Shown here: positions 48,641 to 62,010 of the stretch, in pieces
Position numbering within the stretch: the stretch's first letter is position 1
Layout of the letters: each line of letters starts with the position of its first letter
Assembly: GCA_003254925.1 (NCBI GenBank)
Contig: QANZ01011811.1
Location: 5,778 to 69,777 of the forward strand
Direction: 5' to 3'
DNA from: Chamaecrista fasciculata
Taxonomy: Eukaryota > Streptophyta > Magnoliopsida > Fabales > Fabaceae
Length of the DNA stretch: 64,000 nucleotides
Translations under genes and position numbers: made by a program
Notes under the pieces: generated by a model
The model's database searches: none
Seen by the model: only the letters and a program-made list of their open reading frames with translations
Told to the model about the DNA's origin: nothing

Positions 48641-50317
48641 CAGAAATATTATTAATAAACAAACATCTTATTTATTTATTAATGTTTTTTAACGCTGCAA
48701 TATTAATTAATTAATTGATTAAAATCTTTAAAATACTAATTAAAAAATTTTAATGATAGATAATATGTAAAAAGAGGGAGCGTGAGGGAAGAATGATGTC
48801 ATAGGATGACATCAGAGAGGCCAAGTTGGGCCGTCACTTTTGCTATTTTTTTTGGCTCGAGTCATTTTTGCTATTTAACTGCACAAAAATAACTAACCTT
48901 ATAGCGACACCTAATTAGTAATTACTCCACACATTTCTGAACTAATAAACGATGGCTGACATTATAATTATCCGAACACTATTTAATTATATCGTTTCAG
49001 ATTTTTTGTAAAATTAAGTGATAATAATATTCCAATAAAAAATTAATAATAACCTAATTAATTATTAAAATTTTAATAATTTCTTAATAATTGTATTATT
49101 GTACATATTGAAATTTGTGTATCGTCCAAAAAATCTCATCAATATTATTATAATTTGATAAATACAAAAAATTATATATAATAACTAATTTATTATTAAT
49201 AAATTCATAATAAATGAAAAATTTTATGATATCATCGCTTAATATATATTATAAGTACCTTTTATTTCAGAATCATCGTCCCTAGTTAGTAATTATTATT
49301 AGTGATTTTGTAAATATTTAATGATATATAAATATTTTTTAAAAAATTTTAAATTATAACAAAATATATTTTTATTATTTACTAAGATAATAAAAATTTA
49401 TCTGGATTTTCTGAAATATTCCCTATAATTATTGTAGTTTATTTTAAAATATCAAATATAATAAAAAGTTCTGAAAAGTTTATTAAAATAAATGACTTTT
49501 TTTTCAGATGATAACCTAATTTTATTTTCAAATCATAATATTTTTTTATTCTTTAAATATATTAATAATATAATCGATGACTATGTCATTGGAAATAACT
49601 ATTTTAGAAAATTTTATGAGCTTTAAGTTTTTTTTAAAAAAGTCTATACATTTTAAAAGATATTAGCAAATAAAAAAAATAAGAGTAAGATTTTTTTTTC
49701 TTTTAAAAAAATCTAGTCTGCATATAAATTTTTTTTTTTACTAAATTTTACAATTAAGAAATAAATTAAAACAGCCAAAAGTTAAGAAAACTAATTTGTA
49801 TTTTTCTAATTATAAAGTTGGGCCCACAACATCTTTTGGCCTATTGGGTGTCCGGTGTCGTCGCTCCTAATTTTGGCCACTCGTATATACCTATAAGATT
49901 CCTTTTATATGGAGAATCAATCCTATCCTATCTCACCTCTCACTTTGTATACATTAATAAACTACTCTATAAACTATAAAGTAACATTAGAATCACGTTA
50001 AAATCCTTTCTAATTAAATTCAACTTGATCAACCATCTGAACATACTTAAAAAAATATACCCAATCTCTTTCTAAATCAAACTTCATTAAATTATCACTT
50101 AATTATCTCTAAAATAAAGTTTTATTTAAACTACGAATCTTCCAACATATCCGTTTTTTTTTTATATATCAATTAAAAGCTATAATTTGATAATAAATAA
50201 ATAGATTCTTATTCAGGTAATTTTAAAGGCTAAAATTATACATCACTATTCACAATAAGCTCAAATAATTTATTAAAGGATTTATCTAACATGTATCCTT
50301 TTTTGAAAAGCATCAAG
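48641..50317. other. Very AT-rich intergenic region
   Basis: Almost only A/T with A and T runs; no gene, RNA or clear repeat structure. Confidence 0.5.
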
Positions 50318-50640
50318 CCAAACTATATTATAGAAAAGTCAAACGGCACTTACAATTATTAAGAGAATTCAAATCTAAAAATACATGAGAGGAATAATCT
50401 GCAAAAAATGTTGAACTAAATAAAACAAATACAAGCACAACTGATCCTATATGGAAGATATTCGCAGGATGAAAACCATCACCGATCTTGGTGTTGTCAA
50501 CAAAATAGTTACTATTACACTCCATGTATATTAGAAAAGCAATTTTCTTCACGAACGTAAATGACAGAGACTTCTCCATATATTTGACAATTTATCGGAT
50601 ACTTTTCGGCATAATACTAAGATCTGAGTCGATCTAATGT
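50318..50640 (-). repeat. Dispersed 'FVDNTKI' repeat, copy 4
   Basis: The minus-strand frame 50579-50328 contains NYFVDNTKIGDGFHPANIFH. The DNA also shares the start aactatattatagaaaagtc with the copy at 12716. Confidence 0.65.
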
Positions 50641-50689
50641 TGGAACATATTTTTTACGAAGAAAGAGTAAAACCAAAATTAGATCTAGA

Positions 50690-50940
50690 TAACACCACCA
50701 TCAAATTTGAGGGAACTGAAGATTTGACTTATTCAATTGAAAAACAAAAGATGAAAGAAAATCAAGGAGGAAGTTGAGAGAAAAAGAAAGGAAGAAGAAA
50801 CAAAAGATGAAAGAAAATTTGAGGGGACTGAAGATTTGACTTATTCCTCCCCGTAGAAAAAGAAAGGAAGAAGAAACGAGATACAAATTTTTCCAAAAAA
50901 CTAGAGGAAGTTGAGAGCGTGGGTTGAGAGCGGTTTTTTA
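50690..50940. repeat. Local purine-rich duplication
   Basis: 'ggactgaagatttgacttatt' and 'gaaaaagaaaggaagaagaaac' each occur twice in interleaved order (about 50712/50826 and 50781/50855). Confidence 0.8.
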
Positions 50941-50954
50941 GGAGTATCGGTTTT

Positions 50955-51194
50955 TTAGGAGTATCCAATTGAGAAGTTTGTTCGAACTTTGAAGAGATGT
51001 TCTAACATCTATCCTTAAGGTATATTTTAAGGTTTCTTTTGATTGATTAGTAGAGCATTTTATATCTTGAAATCTTAGGAGTATCCAATTGGAAAGTTTG
51101 TTTGAACTTTGAAGAGATGTTCTAACATTTATCCTTAAGGTATATTTTAAGGTTTCTTTTGATTAATTAGTAGAGCATTTTATATCTTGAAATC
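50955..51194. repeat. 120-bp tandem duplication
   Basis: Copies 50955-51074 and 51075-51194, starting ttaggagtatccaattg and ending tatatcttgaaatct, differ by only a handful of substitutions. Confidence 0.93.
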
Positions 51195-53073
51195 TACCAA
51201 AATCTATTTAAAAGATAATTTTTAATGTTTGAAAATTTAATTGATTAATAAGAAAACCTTAAAGCACATGCTAAAAAGATCTTTTATTGGGATAAACAAA
51301 TATTTCGATTCTCCAAAAACGTAAATGGTGAAGATAAGAAAATGTAAGGGTGACTCTGCGTGATGTTGGTGAGTTTAGAGACTGAACGAAAAATTGAAAA
51401 GCCAAACATTTCTTGAATCCCCCGTTAAGATTCAAAGATGATCACGTGAGGGGACCATCTTTTCCCGAAAGCGACACGTGATGTTGCCTTCACTTTTTTT
51501 TTTCATATAACTGTGGTGTTTTGTGTGTTCCGTAATACACTTACACGTGGTATTATTAGTGTTTAATTTATTCCCAACCTGTTTATTTATAGTAATGATT
51601 AAGTAATTCTTTTATCTTAGAAATTGAGCAATTTTTTGAAATCAGTTATTTTTTATCTCGTTTTTTATTTCCTATTTTGATTTTAATTTGATCAATTGGA
51701 TGACTGTAATAGTCATTAAATTTAATTTTATTAGACAAAGTGTTCAGATTGAACCATTTACCATTCCAATTGGTTAAACACCTATACATTATGTCATGAA
51801 TAAATACGATCTATTAAATTTGTTTTTATAATAAATTATCATGTTGTTAATTTTTAATTTAAATTAAATTTTAATGTATTTTTTGAAAAAAAATAAAAAA
51901 AGATCAGTTAACTATACTCTTTCACTTATTGATTTCTCTTTACAAGAGTGTATTTAGTATAGTAAAATTAATTATTATTTTGTGTTTAATTTTTTTCATG
52001 TACGACATGGTAGGTTCAAATGATGAATTAGATTGGAATCACGAGTGGGCAGATACCATATAAGATTTTTCTTTTATTGTTTATGGAGAATTGAGAAAGG
52101 TGGTAGATACTTGCAACCTATAAGATATATCATCATAGATGCTCTTATAGTCCTATTCTCCTACATCTCATATCCCACGAGATATTCTACGCGAGATGCT
52201 TGCTTCCAACTTCTCCGCATATGAAATTTAAGAAACTTCCACGAAGCAACCTCCATATATTTTCTTTTTTTAATGTGTCATTCCTAGTTTCAAAAGGTAA
52301 AAAAAATACACGTGAATTCGTTTTTATAACTTTGAGTGCCCTAATTGAATTATTTAAATTAATTATTTTGGGTGATTTTAGTAATTGTCACTTGGTATGG
52401 TGTGTTGTTAACCATGTGAGTTAATTGTCATGCTTTCACTTTCCAATTTAAAATGAACGTGGTTCAGAAATCAAGAAACTGTTGCAAATGGTTTATGATT
52501 TTATTCTATATAAGTTTTTTTTATATATATAGAAGTATTCTATATAAGTTCTTAAAAAAAGTCGATTAAAAAAAAGAGTATTTTTTTAAAAAAACTCATA
52601 AAAAATAATTTATAATTCTAAATTTATTACATTTGATAATTTATGATAAAATGAAAAATTATAAAAAGACGAAAAAATAATCTAAAATAAATAAAATAGT
52701 TATGATCAATATTAAATTTATCTCATACTTTTGACACCAACAATAGATATTGACCCAAAAAATATTAACTTTTATATCTAAGCAGTTAATATTAACTTTA
52801 CTTACCTGTTCCCCAACTGTTTTGTCTGTTTTCTTTTCCTTGTTGGTCACAACTGGTTTTAGTAAACTCCGTGTCTTAGATAGTTTGAAATACCATTAAA
52901 AAGTTATTTTTTTTAAAAAAAAACATCAAACTTAGTCATGAACATCAGTAGTCTAATTTCAAATACATAATTCCTCATATTTTTTTTAAGCCAAAACATA
53001 ATTCCTCATTTTTTAATTGCAAATTGAAAACAAAATGCCCGTGTATCCTCATTTTCTTTTATATATATATATA
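51195..53073. other. Intergenic, no gene seen
   Basis: AT-rich. Two CACGTG cores lie near 51475 (gacacgtgat) and 51545 (acacgtgg), without a clear gene nearby. Confidence 0.5.
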
Positions 53074-53438
53074 TACTATATTATATGGCTAAACCTTTTT
53101 AATTTTTATGGTTGGTTAAAAATAGTGAATTAAAAAATTAAAAAAAAAATCACCACTCTTTCTCCCCACTCACTCTCACCACTTCTTTAAAAAAATAAAT
53201 AAATCAAAAAAGTGCAAAAAACAATTAAAAATTAAAAAATGCCACCACTCTCCCTCCACTCACTTTCCCCATATGAGGTAATTTCAAGTTGGTCATAAAT
53301 ATTTTTTATTTTAGATGAGTCTTACATATTTTTATAATTTCTCAAATTGGTCTCAAACTTACTCTTTTATCGATATAAAAATCAATTCAAATGTTACATG
53401 TATATTGGGGCGCCCGTTAGTACACGTAAAATTCCTAG
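53074..53438 (+). mobile_element. Degenerate Helitron-like element
   Basis: The 5' end tactatattatatgg resembles the start at 47713. The 3' end gcgcccgttagtacacgtaa, then attcCTAG|T matches the Helitron 3' end at 47855-47891 with a decayed hairpin. Duplicated 'tcaccactctttctccccac' and 'ccaccactctccctccact' lie inside. Confidence 0.5.
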
Positions 53439-53804
53439 TATATATAATGTTCAACTGGTTACGTATTGAGGTAATTAATTAATTTTTTTGATTATTTAAA
53501 TTTTAGTAACTATCAAAAAAACTTAGAATATATGTAATAAAGATAAACTTGAATCCGATCCCAATTCAAGGGAAAAATACAGTAGTAAATGAAATCGAGG
53601 TGCTCGATGTTTTTTTTTCTGATAAAAAAAAAAAAGGTGCTCGATATTTTCAAGGTCTGAGTAGGTGAATAAAAACGAAACGAGATGTAAAATGGAAGAG
53701 AAAATCTGGAGAGAAGTATTCAACAACTTCACCAACATCAACCAGTGAAGCCCAAGGCAGAGAGAGTAACTAGTAAGAGTTACAGACGAAGAAGCTCAAG
53801 TTTT

Positions 53805-53826
53805 ACTTCTCTCTCTCTCTCTCTTT
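53805..53826. repeat. CT microsatellite in the 5' UTR region of the ACR gene
   Basis: ctctctctctctctctctct lies about 155 bp before the ATG, a common feature of plant 5' UTRs and core promoters. Confidence 0.8.
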
Positions 53827-53979
53827 TGTGGGGTTTCGGGTCCCCTGCTTCTCTGAAAGTACTGTACACTTCTAGCAAACACAGCGAAGAAGAAATATAC
53901 CAAATCCTTCTGCTGCGAAATTGGTTAGCGTTGAAGAATTTGAATTATAGCCACTTCAACAACAACAACAGCGAACATT

Positions 53980-56069
53980 ATGGGCATACTGTACGACGAC
54001 GTTGTAATTATCAGGCCGCCTGAGAAAGAAGGAGACCCCAGTGTGATTACTGTCAATTGTCCCGATAAGACTGGCTTGGGTTCTGATCTTTGTCGAATCA
54101 TACTCTTCTTTGGTCTCAGCATTGCCAGAGGAGGTACTAGTTCTAATTACTAATCTCTGATCATCGTTTTTTTTTTTTAATCTCTCTATTCTTTTGTTGT
54201 TGCATCTTTGAATCCAGTGATTCCATGTGATGTTACAGATTCTATTTGCGAAATTCCTGATGGGCTTGACTTTATGCCCTTGACTTATGGGGTTAATTTT
54301 AATTTTATTTTTATGTATTGTTTTTGGGATTTTGCATGAAGATGTATCGACAGATGGGAAATGGTGTTACTTAGTTTTCTGGGTGATTGGGAAACCCAAG
54401 ACGAGATGGAGTTTGTTGAAGAAGAGGCTTATTGAGGTATGCCCTTCTTGTAATTCAGCTTCTGGAATCTCCTATTATCGCTCTGAATCGCAGCCGTCAA
54501 AACCTTCCGATGTCTTCCTTTTGAAGTTTTGTTGCCATGATCGTAAAGGCCTCTTGCATGGTATGCTAACACTTCATCATCTCCAATTTCACCAATCTTG
54601 CATGTTGCTGCACATTTCATGACTGTAGGGTTTTCTTCGCTGAATCAAGAAATGGATCCTGAGGATCTGTTTGATTCTCGGGAAAATCATGCCATTTTCT
54701 AGAATCCATTCTGGTTTTAAATCTTTGTTGCGGATATCCGATTTCTGTTATGTGGCCACTCTTACTGTAGATATTTTTTGTTTGGAATTTAGTTAGTATT
54801 CTGTATACGGTATACAGGACAAAATAATTTAAGAAATATCTTTATTTCGCCCACAGATGTTACTCAGGTTCTTTGTGAGCTAGAGCTTAACATTAAGAAA
54901 GTGAAGGTATCTACAACACCTGATGGAAAAGTCATGGATCTGTTTTTCATCACAGATACCAGGTAGCGATTTCTAAGCCTCCACTTGTTAAATTTTTTAC
55001 TCTTTCGTTTCTAATTGAATGGGACTAGCTAATGTAAAATGTGCAACAACAGAATCTATCCTTATTTGAGTGAATTTCAATCTCATTTTAGCTTTCTGAT
55101 CCTGTAAAAACTCTATCAGAGAGCTACTTCATACTAAGAAGAGAAGGGACGATACAATTGAACAGTTAGCAGCTACGTTGGGGGATGCCATAATTACGGT
55201 TGACCTCGAATTAGTTGGACCAGAAATAACTGCATGTTCCCAAGCATCTTCTTTTCTTCCAACTGCTATTACTGAAGATGTGTTTGATTCGACATTGTCT
55301 GATTCGGCTAAGAGTGGAATTCGGTCTTCAGAGAGTGTTTCTATCACAATGGATAACTCATTGAGTCCGGCTCACACGCTTGTCCAAATTATATGCCAAG
55401 ATCACAAAGGTCTTCTTTATGACATCATGAGAACCCTGAAGGACTACAATATTCAGGTATGTAATGGAAGTGAAATCTATGGCTAATACAGTATTCATTC
55501 TCATTGGCATTTCACATAACCAAAGCCTATCTGCAAATTCTGATATTCTAATTCAACCAGATTTCTTATGGTCGCTTCACAACAAAAGCTAGAGGCAAAT
55601 GTGAGCTTGACTTGTTCATCATGCAAGCAGATGGGAAGAAGATTGTTGACCCCAACAAGCAAAACTCGTTGTCTTCTCGCCTTAGGATGGAACTAATTCG
55701 TCCCCTCAGAGTAGCCACTGTGAGCAAGGGCCCTGATACCGAGCTGCTAGTAGCAAACCCTGTGGAATTATCCGGCAAAGGCCGGCCTCTCGTTTTTTAT
55801 GATATCACTCTTGCTCTCAAAATGTTGGACACTTGCATCTTTTTGGTACTCACTCTTCCTCCCCCTCCTTTAGTTTCCTTTATGTGCTCTAATTGCAGCA
55901 TGTTATTCATAATTGTTGTAACTTGTGACAGGCTGAAATTAGACGATACATGATTGGAGATCGCGAATGGGAAGTATATAGAATCCTGGTGGATGAAGGG
56001 GAGAGACTGTGTGTTGCAAGGAGCAAGATTGAGGAAGGAGTATGGAGAATGTTGATGGGCTGGGAATGA
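53980..56069 (+). CDS. ACR9: ACT domain-repeat protein, ACR9/ACR10 type, 6 exons
   Basis: Exons 53980-54133, 54342-54560, 54857-54962, 55120-55456, 55561-55845 and 55932-56069 give 412 aa; all introns GT-AG and phases close. ACR proteins are plant regulators with ACT domains, thought to bind amino acids, as in the GlnD family. Three ACT repeats are evident: ITVNCPDKTGLGSDLCRIIL (about residue 23), FLLKFCCHDRKGLLHDVTQV (about 112) and VQIICQDHKGLLYDIMRTLK (about 250). ELVGPEITACS, PVELSGKGRPLVFYDITLAL and the end EEGVWRMLMGWE match the ACR9/ACR10 subgroup (410-411 aa in Arabidopsis). Which of these two paralogues it corresponds to is uncertain. A CT-repeat 5' UTR (53805-53825) precedes it. The gene is convergent with the next one. 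Confidence 0.94.
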
Positions 56070-57631
56070 AACTGAAGATTGGGGCTCAATGTTGTGGTTT
56101 CTTTTGGACACTCCTTTGCCTCTTTGTACAGTTTTACTTTACTTGCTTGTGTTTAGAAGTAATTGGGAAGTATAAGATCATTATCATCATCTTTTCCACG
56201 TTGTATTTTAGAGTCCTTGTATCTTATAAGTTGTAATCCTAACTCGGTGTATAGAAATGCCAAGGCAGCAAGCAACAAGTAGTTGAAAGGAGGGCAGGAA
56301 TATTTCCACTTTCCAGTACATACTGTAAAAGTGTAATTATATTAGTTTTTAGTTCATACATGTTCTGTCAGCTATAGTACACTTCCAAACCCCTCACATA
56401 TGAATTGCATATGCTTTGTGAAGAGTATCACACAATGACTGAGTATTCCGATATCAGTGGTTAACCTCAATCTGTAGGTATTATATAGGTGGTTTTGTTT
56501 TAAAATTTCACTTGTTGTTCCTACACAGACGCTCAGACACCTTCATTCTATCGTTAATTTGTAATTACTTGTCAAAAAGTTCTATGACTCATTTCTTGGT
56601 CATTGATAGCTACAAGAAATATAATAAGTGAAATTTGGTGATTATTCCCTTGAAGATTCCAATTAAAAAGAATAAAAATTGAAGAAAAGCCAGCGAGTGT
56701 TTTACTGGATGTCTGCTCTTGTTGGAGTTATATGCAGAAAGATCTGTTTTATTTTTCCCTCCAAAGCATTGAGATCATGGTGAAGCCTCAACTGATTCAG
56801 AGGTTCTTCCCATTTCAAACATAATTTGATTCTTTCGAGATTCTTTTTGACCTTACTCTCTTTTGTCAGCATATTTATGGACCTTTTATCATACATAAGA
56901 TTCCTAATATTTTAGCCAAGACTGTTATTACGGATGTAGATATTTTAATGTAAGACATAACATGAATACATAGTATGAAGAAAGATCAGACACATAAACT
57001 TCACTATTCAAGTTCAGTGTACTTCTCAACTAAATTTGTACCCATGTGGCACCTATATTTAACTTTCTTCATTCAAAACATAAGCGCTTATATTTTTTTT
57101 TTCCCAAGGTATCCCCAGCCCGACAGGCTAAGGATTAATCCTCCGCGGATCGGTGCATAAACGCTTATATTTGATTTGTCAAAAGTAGGATTCCTTTCTC
57201 TCTCTCTCTCACTTACTTCATTCAGCCATTGTTTTATTGGTTTAACTGACAAGAATTTCAAAATTGGTGGGTTCATTCATTTATAATGATACATACTTTG
57301 GTATTTTTCATTGAATGGTACGTCTAAGGCTTAAATCATAATTGGCAACTCATACAGATCCTCTTTCCTTGGTTACAAAGTGAAAGATATATATATCCTC
57401 TTTAAAATTGTCAATTCTACACCCACCCAGAACTACGTATTCTTTTCTTCTTCTCCTTTTCATTTTGGACCACCTTGTTTGGCATGCTGGAAAAAAGAAA
57501 AGAAAGAATACACGCTAACTATTACAAAAAGGAATACTGAATAGAGCAAGATAGAGATGAAGACCAATATAGCAAAATGCAGGGATATATTTATATTTAA
57601 ATTGTGGAGTTTCGATGATTCCTTCTTGACT
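56070..57631. other. Spacer between convergent genes
   Basis: 56070-56350 is probable 3' UTR of the ACR gene. At 57095-57160 a T run followed by ccaaggtatccccagcccga, caggctaaggattaatcctc and cgcggatcggtgc looks like a fragment of a common plant repeat. A CT repeat lies at 57190-57210. No gene. Confidence 0.5.
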
Positions 57632-60600
57632 TTATAGCTTCCAATATATTCCTAATTTGTGTAAGATTCCAGAAACCACTGCCCAGAAAGTAATCTCTGC
57701 GAATATGACATATAAGAGAGTGCCCACTCTCTCTGAGTGCCAAACATTCACAAACACATGCTTCAGGATCCAGTGCACCTGATTAATTTCATTGTATTAC
57801 TTCATAAAAAATATAGTTAAAGAAAACTCAAGAAATATAATGATATTGAAATATAGAGAGCATGATGAATGAATGACAAGGATTTTGGTTCTTACAAGTG
57901 AGTTTTGTGGATCTTTGTAATACCACCCATTTATAAATGCCTCAAGGATGCCTTGAGCTCCCAACACAAACACAAGCATTGCATTCATTCCTATCCACTC
58001 CAGGAACAAGAATGGACTCCGAAGACCCCAAACATCAATCTGTTTATTACAGTTAGATCAACAACAGTTAATGATGAATTAGAGAAAAAAAAGAACAATT
58101 AGAATCTTGAATAATACAATTATACAAATATATAGAATATATGATTACCAACACATAAAGCACAGAAAACACAATTCCAGCGGCCCCAGCTGTGAAACAA
58201 ACATAGCTGAAACTGTATAGTTGCTTGGTAATAGGGATAGCTGCAGGTGAAAAAAAAAGACATTAATCTTGTGGCAAATGGTATTATTATATAACATATA
58301 TGGATGGTTAATTTTGAGGAAATCAATGTCTCTAAACTTTACCGTCTGTGAAATGGAGGGTGATGGCTATGATGAGTAATGCAATACCCATTGAGACCCA
58401 TTGCTTGAGTCTCTCGGAATGACCCTGCACAAATTTTCACCTTCGTATAAAGTAAAACCCAGAACTACACTAATTTTGCATATTATTATGAAGTTAGATG
58501 CATAAAGAGTAATTATTAGAGTCATGATTAACCTTGAAGTGAATCAAGACGTGCCCATAATGAATGCCAATGGTGCCAGATAGAATAGCAGATATAGAGC
58601 TATATAGTTTAACATAAAGAAACACAAAATAAGTAAGTCTATATATATATATATATGTTTAATTGATTTACACCAAATTATTTATAAATACATATATGAC
58701 CTTAACAAGCCTTCGGGCTCAAAGGGAGCGTGACACCAAGTAGGAGCATCATCGCGAAAAGGTCCTTCCGCTGGAGAACTGAATGTGCAAGCCTACAAAT
58801 TAAAATAATGATAATAATAATAATAATCATACATAAATCTATTGAATAATTAAAAATCAAAATTTCTAAAAATTTAAACTTTGAACAGTGAGTGACCTTG
58901 GAACGCCTCCAAACAGGGTAAGAGTAAAGATGGTTGACTCCCCAAACTTGTCTATCCACATATCCAACGGCGTTACATGCAGGCCCCACGTGTCCTCTCA
59001 TTCCACATAACACCTATATATATGGGAAAGTTTAATAAAAATGTCTTAATGTGTATTGTAATATGAAATGTGTTGATATAATATATAAAAGTTAATGTGA
59101 AAATGGAGTGACACGTAGTACTGTACCGTGTATCTCATGGGTTCATCTTCCTTGTGATTCACGAAGCTCCAATCTGGGACATAGAGGCCATAAGCTGTGA
59201 CCATGTAAATGGCCAATGCCACAAATCCTCCTAACCTATTATACAATTAAAGGAATCATTTTCAGAATTCATTTGAAACCACATTCATTTTTTCATTTTG
59301 AAATTAGATGAACATTGGAAAGTTTCTTTTTTTCTTTTGAATGTTACCATTGCCATGTATAGGCAGTAAAAATGGAGAGACGTCCAGGGCTTAAGGTTGC
59401 TGGTCTATGCTTAGTGGTAAATGTCTCTATCAAAGCAACCACGCAGTAAATCAGAGCTATTCTCTACAATATATTCACAGACACACAAATAAACAAGTGG
59501 TTAGACAACTATATTAAATTTAAGATGAGTTTGAAATATACTTATTAGGACCAATAATATATATATTCTGAACCTGGAGAATGCCACACCATCTGATAAA
59601 TTTCATGTCAACTCCATAAGACAGAGGATAAGGAGCATGAGAGTATCCGCCTACATCACTAATCAAGTTATCAAGGATTCCAGTATATATATAATGAAAC
59701 CAAATTATTAGTTTATGAATTCAATTTGATTTTAATATTTTATAATATTATGTATATGTTGGGCTTAATTGAATAATGCAGAGTTGTTGAAGTTAATTGA
59801 AAAAGTCTCACATTGCTTGAATATGAAAATTGAAAAGTCTAATTTGAAGATGCACAAAGTCAGGCTTCAAACCTTGTATTTGATTTATATATTATTTTTG
59901 TTATTCTATTTTAGGTAATTACTTTGAGAAAGTGTGAGTGTACTTGAAATATGAGTTGATCGAATAGTGTGATATGTAAAGTTTTTTGTATGCTCGCATT
60001 TATATTCTGTTTTATTGGGAATAAGAAAAAAGTGAATGGGAATTGGAATACCTTGCAAAAGAATGCCCCAGAAGAGAAGTTTGAGTGTCCTAACAATGAT
60101 CTTCTTTACAGCATCCTTGATTTTGGGGACCCTCTGATTGGATACAAGTACAAGTACAACCACCCTTAGAAATATAAATTGAAATAGAAAAGAGAAAAGG
60201 AGAGAATGAATTAAAGGTACCTTGAAAGCGAGGGCAATGGCAAGGCCAACAATGAAAAGAAAAAAAGGCATAACAAAATCCGCCAATGTACATCCATTCC
60301 ATGGGGAGTGATCTATACGTGGATATGCTCCACCAGCATCGTCCACCAATATCATCAACTATAAACAATTTCAAACAACATGTACACTTTGAGAAGAATT
60401 CAAATTACTATGTTATACGTACATATTTAATTTATATATATGCATATATATACAAACCACTATAATGAGGCCCCTAAAGGCGTCGAGGGTTGCAACTCTT
60501 TTACTTTTTTGCTTTACCACTGTCTGCTCCTTAACATCTGAATCCATACCCACACCATTTGTATCTGTCTTCTTTGTTTCTTCCTTACTATGATCATCAT

Positions 60601-60658
60601 TCTCTGAATCTCTATGTCTCATCACCACTCCTTCTTCCATTTTTTTCGCTTCATCCAT
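57632..60658 (-). CDS. HGSNAT-like multi-pass acyltransferase, 13 exons
   Basis: Exons (minus): 60658-60458, 60358-60221, 60133-60052, 59650-59574, 59463-59348, 59235-59127, 59013-58897, 58792-58701, 58599-58533, 58424-58343, 58240-58149, 58039-57896, 57778-57632; 487 aa, all GT-AG, all phases close. The family includes lysosomal heparan-alpha-glucosaminide N-acetyltransferase; plants lack heparan sulfate, so the substrate is unknown. After an acidic, charged N-terminus come KSKRVATLDAFRGLIIVLMI, then RIDHSPWNGCTLADFVMPFF, whose His84 aligns with the active-site His of HGSNAT. GHVGPACNAVGYVDRQVWGV, GTIGIHYGHVLIHFK, LRSPFLFLEWIGMNAMLVFV and the end LHKLGIYWKL are conserved in plant members. 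About ten hydrophobic segments are visible. Normal length, no break. Confidence 0.95.
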
Positions 60659-62000
60659 TTTTCCTGATCACTTACTCGATAATGATGATTAATCCACAAC
60701 CTTTAATTTGTGGAATCAAATGGTTTGGGTAATATAATGGAGGGAAAGTGAATATGTAATTAATAAAGGATATATCCAAGAGCACAAGGACGGCCATTAT
60801 TGTACCAACTTACTTACACGTGCATCACAAGGAAGGGGTCCACATTATTTAATTCTTCTTGGCTGAGAAACTCAGAATTTTATACTTAATCAATCATTTT
60901 TGTTATTGTTGCTCTCTCTGCGGGTTAAATTCATGTCGTATATGTTTGCCAAGTGGAGACTTCTCTCAAGTCTCAACTAATAAGCTATATTACTTGTGAG
61001 TAATTTGCGACAGTGGATTCTTACTAAAGTTTGATCCTACCTTTTCCTTTTCTGATATTTGCCTGGTTCTAATTTAATTACCACTTCTGTATTAAAACAA
61101 CTTATAAGTGATGATGACTACACAATTATGAACAAGTATGCAAGAAAACAAAACATGTTAGATCAGCAGAAAAGGTCATTGAGGCCTGCATTTGGCTGCC
61201 CAAAACAAACATCCTAGTGATTTATATTTAAGGGTCGGCTCCGCTCAATATATTTATTTGTAATCAAATCCTTTTGTGAATAAATCATGAACTGGCAATA
61301 TGACTGACTATTTGACTCACAACCAAAACCCCAATGTTCTTTCTTTGTCACTACTCTCTCTCTCTCGTCTCGTTTTGCTTCCTCTGTATTGATCGATTCC
61401 ATCTGATTTTTTTAATCAAATATTTGATGATTCATGTAGCAGCTGAAAAATATGGGACTATGGGGTGGTCTATAATATGAGGCCACACAAACAGACACAC
61501 ATGACACATTTGAAGAGGCCCAGAATCATAAGGTATTTGTGTGACTCTAATATGGGCCCAAAACACTTCAAGTTCCAACACTTTTTTTTTTTTTTGAATT
61601 AAGAGAGAACAGGAAAAGGGGGCAAAAACAAAAAACAAAACTATAAAAAACATTGGACACCATAAATGTAGCTATCAATCCACGGCCATATATTCTTGAT
61701 TTTTTGACCATGATTGTGCTCCGCGATTCTCCACCTGCTACCACCTTGATTTATCATAGCCGTGATATCTTCCTTCATAATCTCTAATTGTTGATTCTGG
61801 TTCTTCAACTTCCCTCTAGAGCAAAATCTTGGCTGGCAGACGAACAAGATTTCTTCAGTTTGTCGGTCTTTGCAATATTCCAAGAGGGTTCTAAAACCTT
61901 TGAAGAAAGTTTCCTCCAATTGATGCCTGTCAAGTTCCAACACTCGCACAAGTTGCATGAACATTGAAGTATGGAACAATCCCACTTTGCCCTTAATTTA
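60659..62000. other. Upstream of the HGSNAT-like gene; one unassigned frame
   Basis: 60659-61200 is probable promoter and upstream DNA. A minus-strand frame of 114 codons (61985-61641) contains VRVLELDRHQLEETFFKG and IWPWIDSYIYG. Its composition looks protein-like but I recognise no family, and no splice partner is evident. Confidence 0.4.
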
Positions 62001-62010
62001 AAAAATAAAT

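Noticed and set aside
53745..54622. Frames of 92 and 111 codons overlapping the ACR gene
   Set aside because: They are shifted or intron-reading versions of exons 1 and 2; the spliced model explains the sequence.
61641..61985. 114-codon minus-strand frame upstream of the HGSNAT-like gene
   Set aside because: Not promoted to a gene: no family recognised, no splice partner and no promoter evidence; it is mentioned in the spacer entry.
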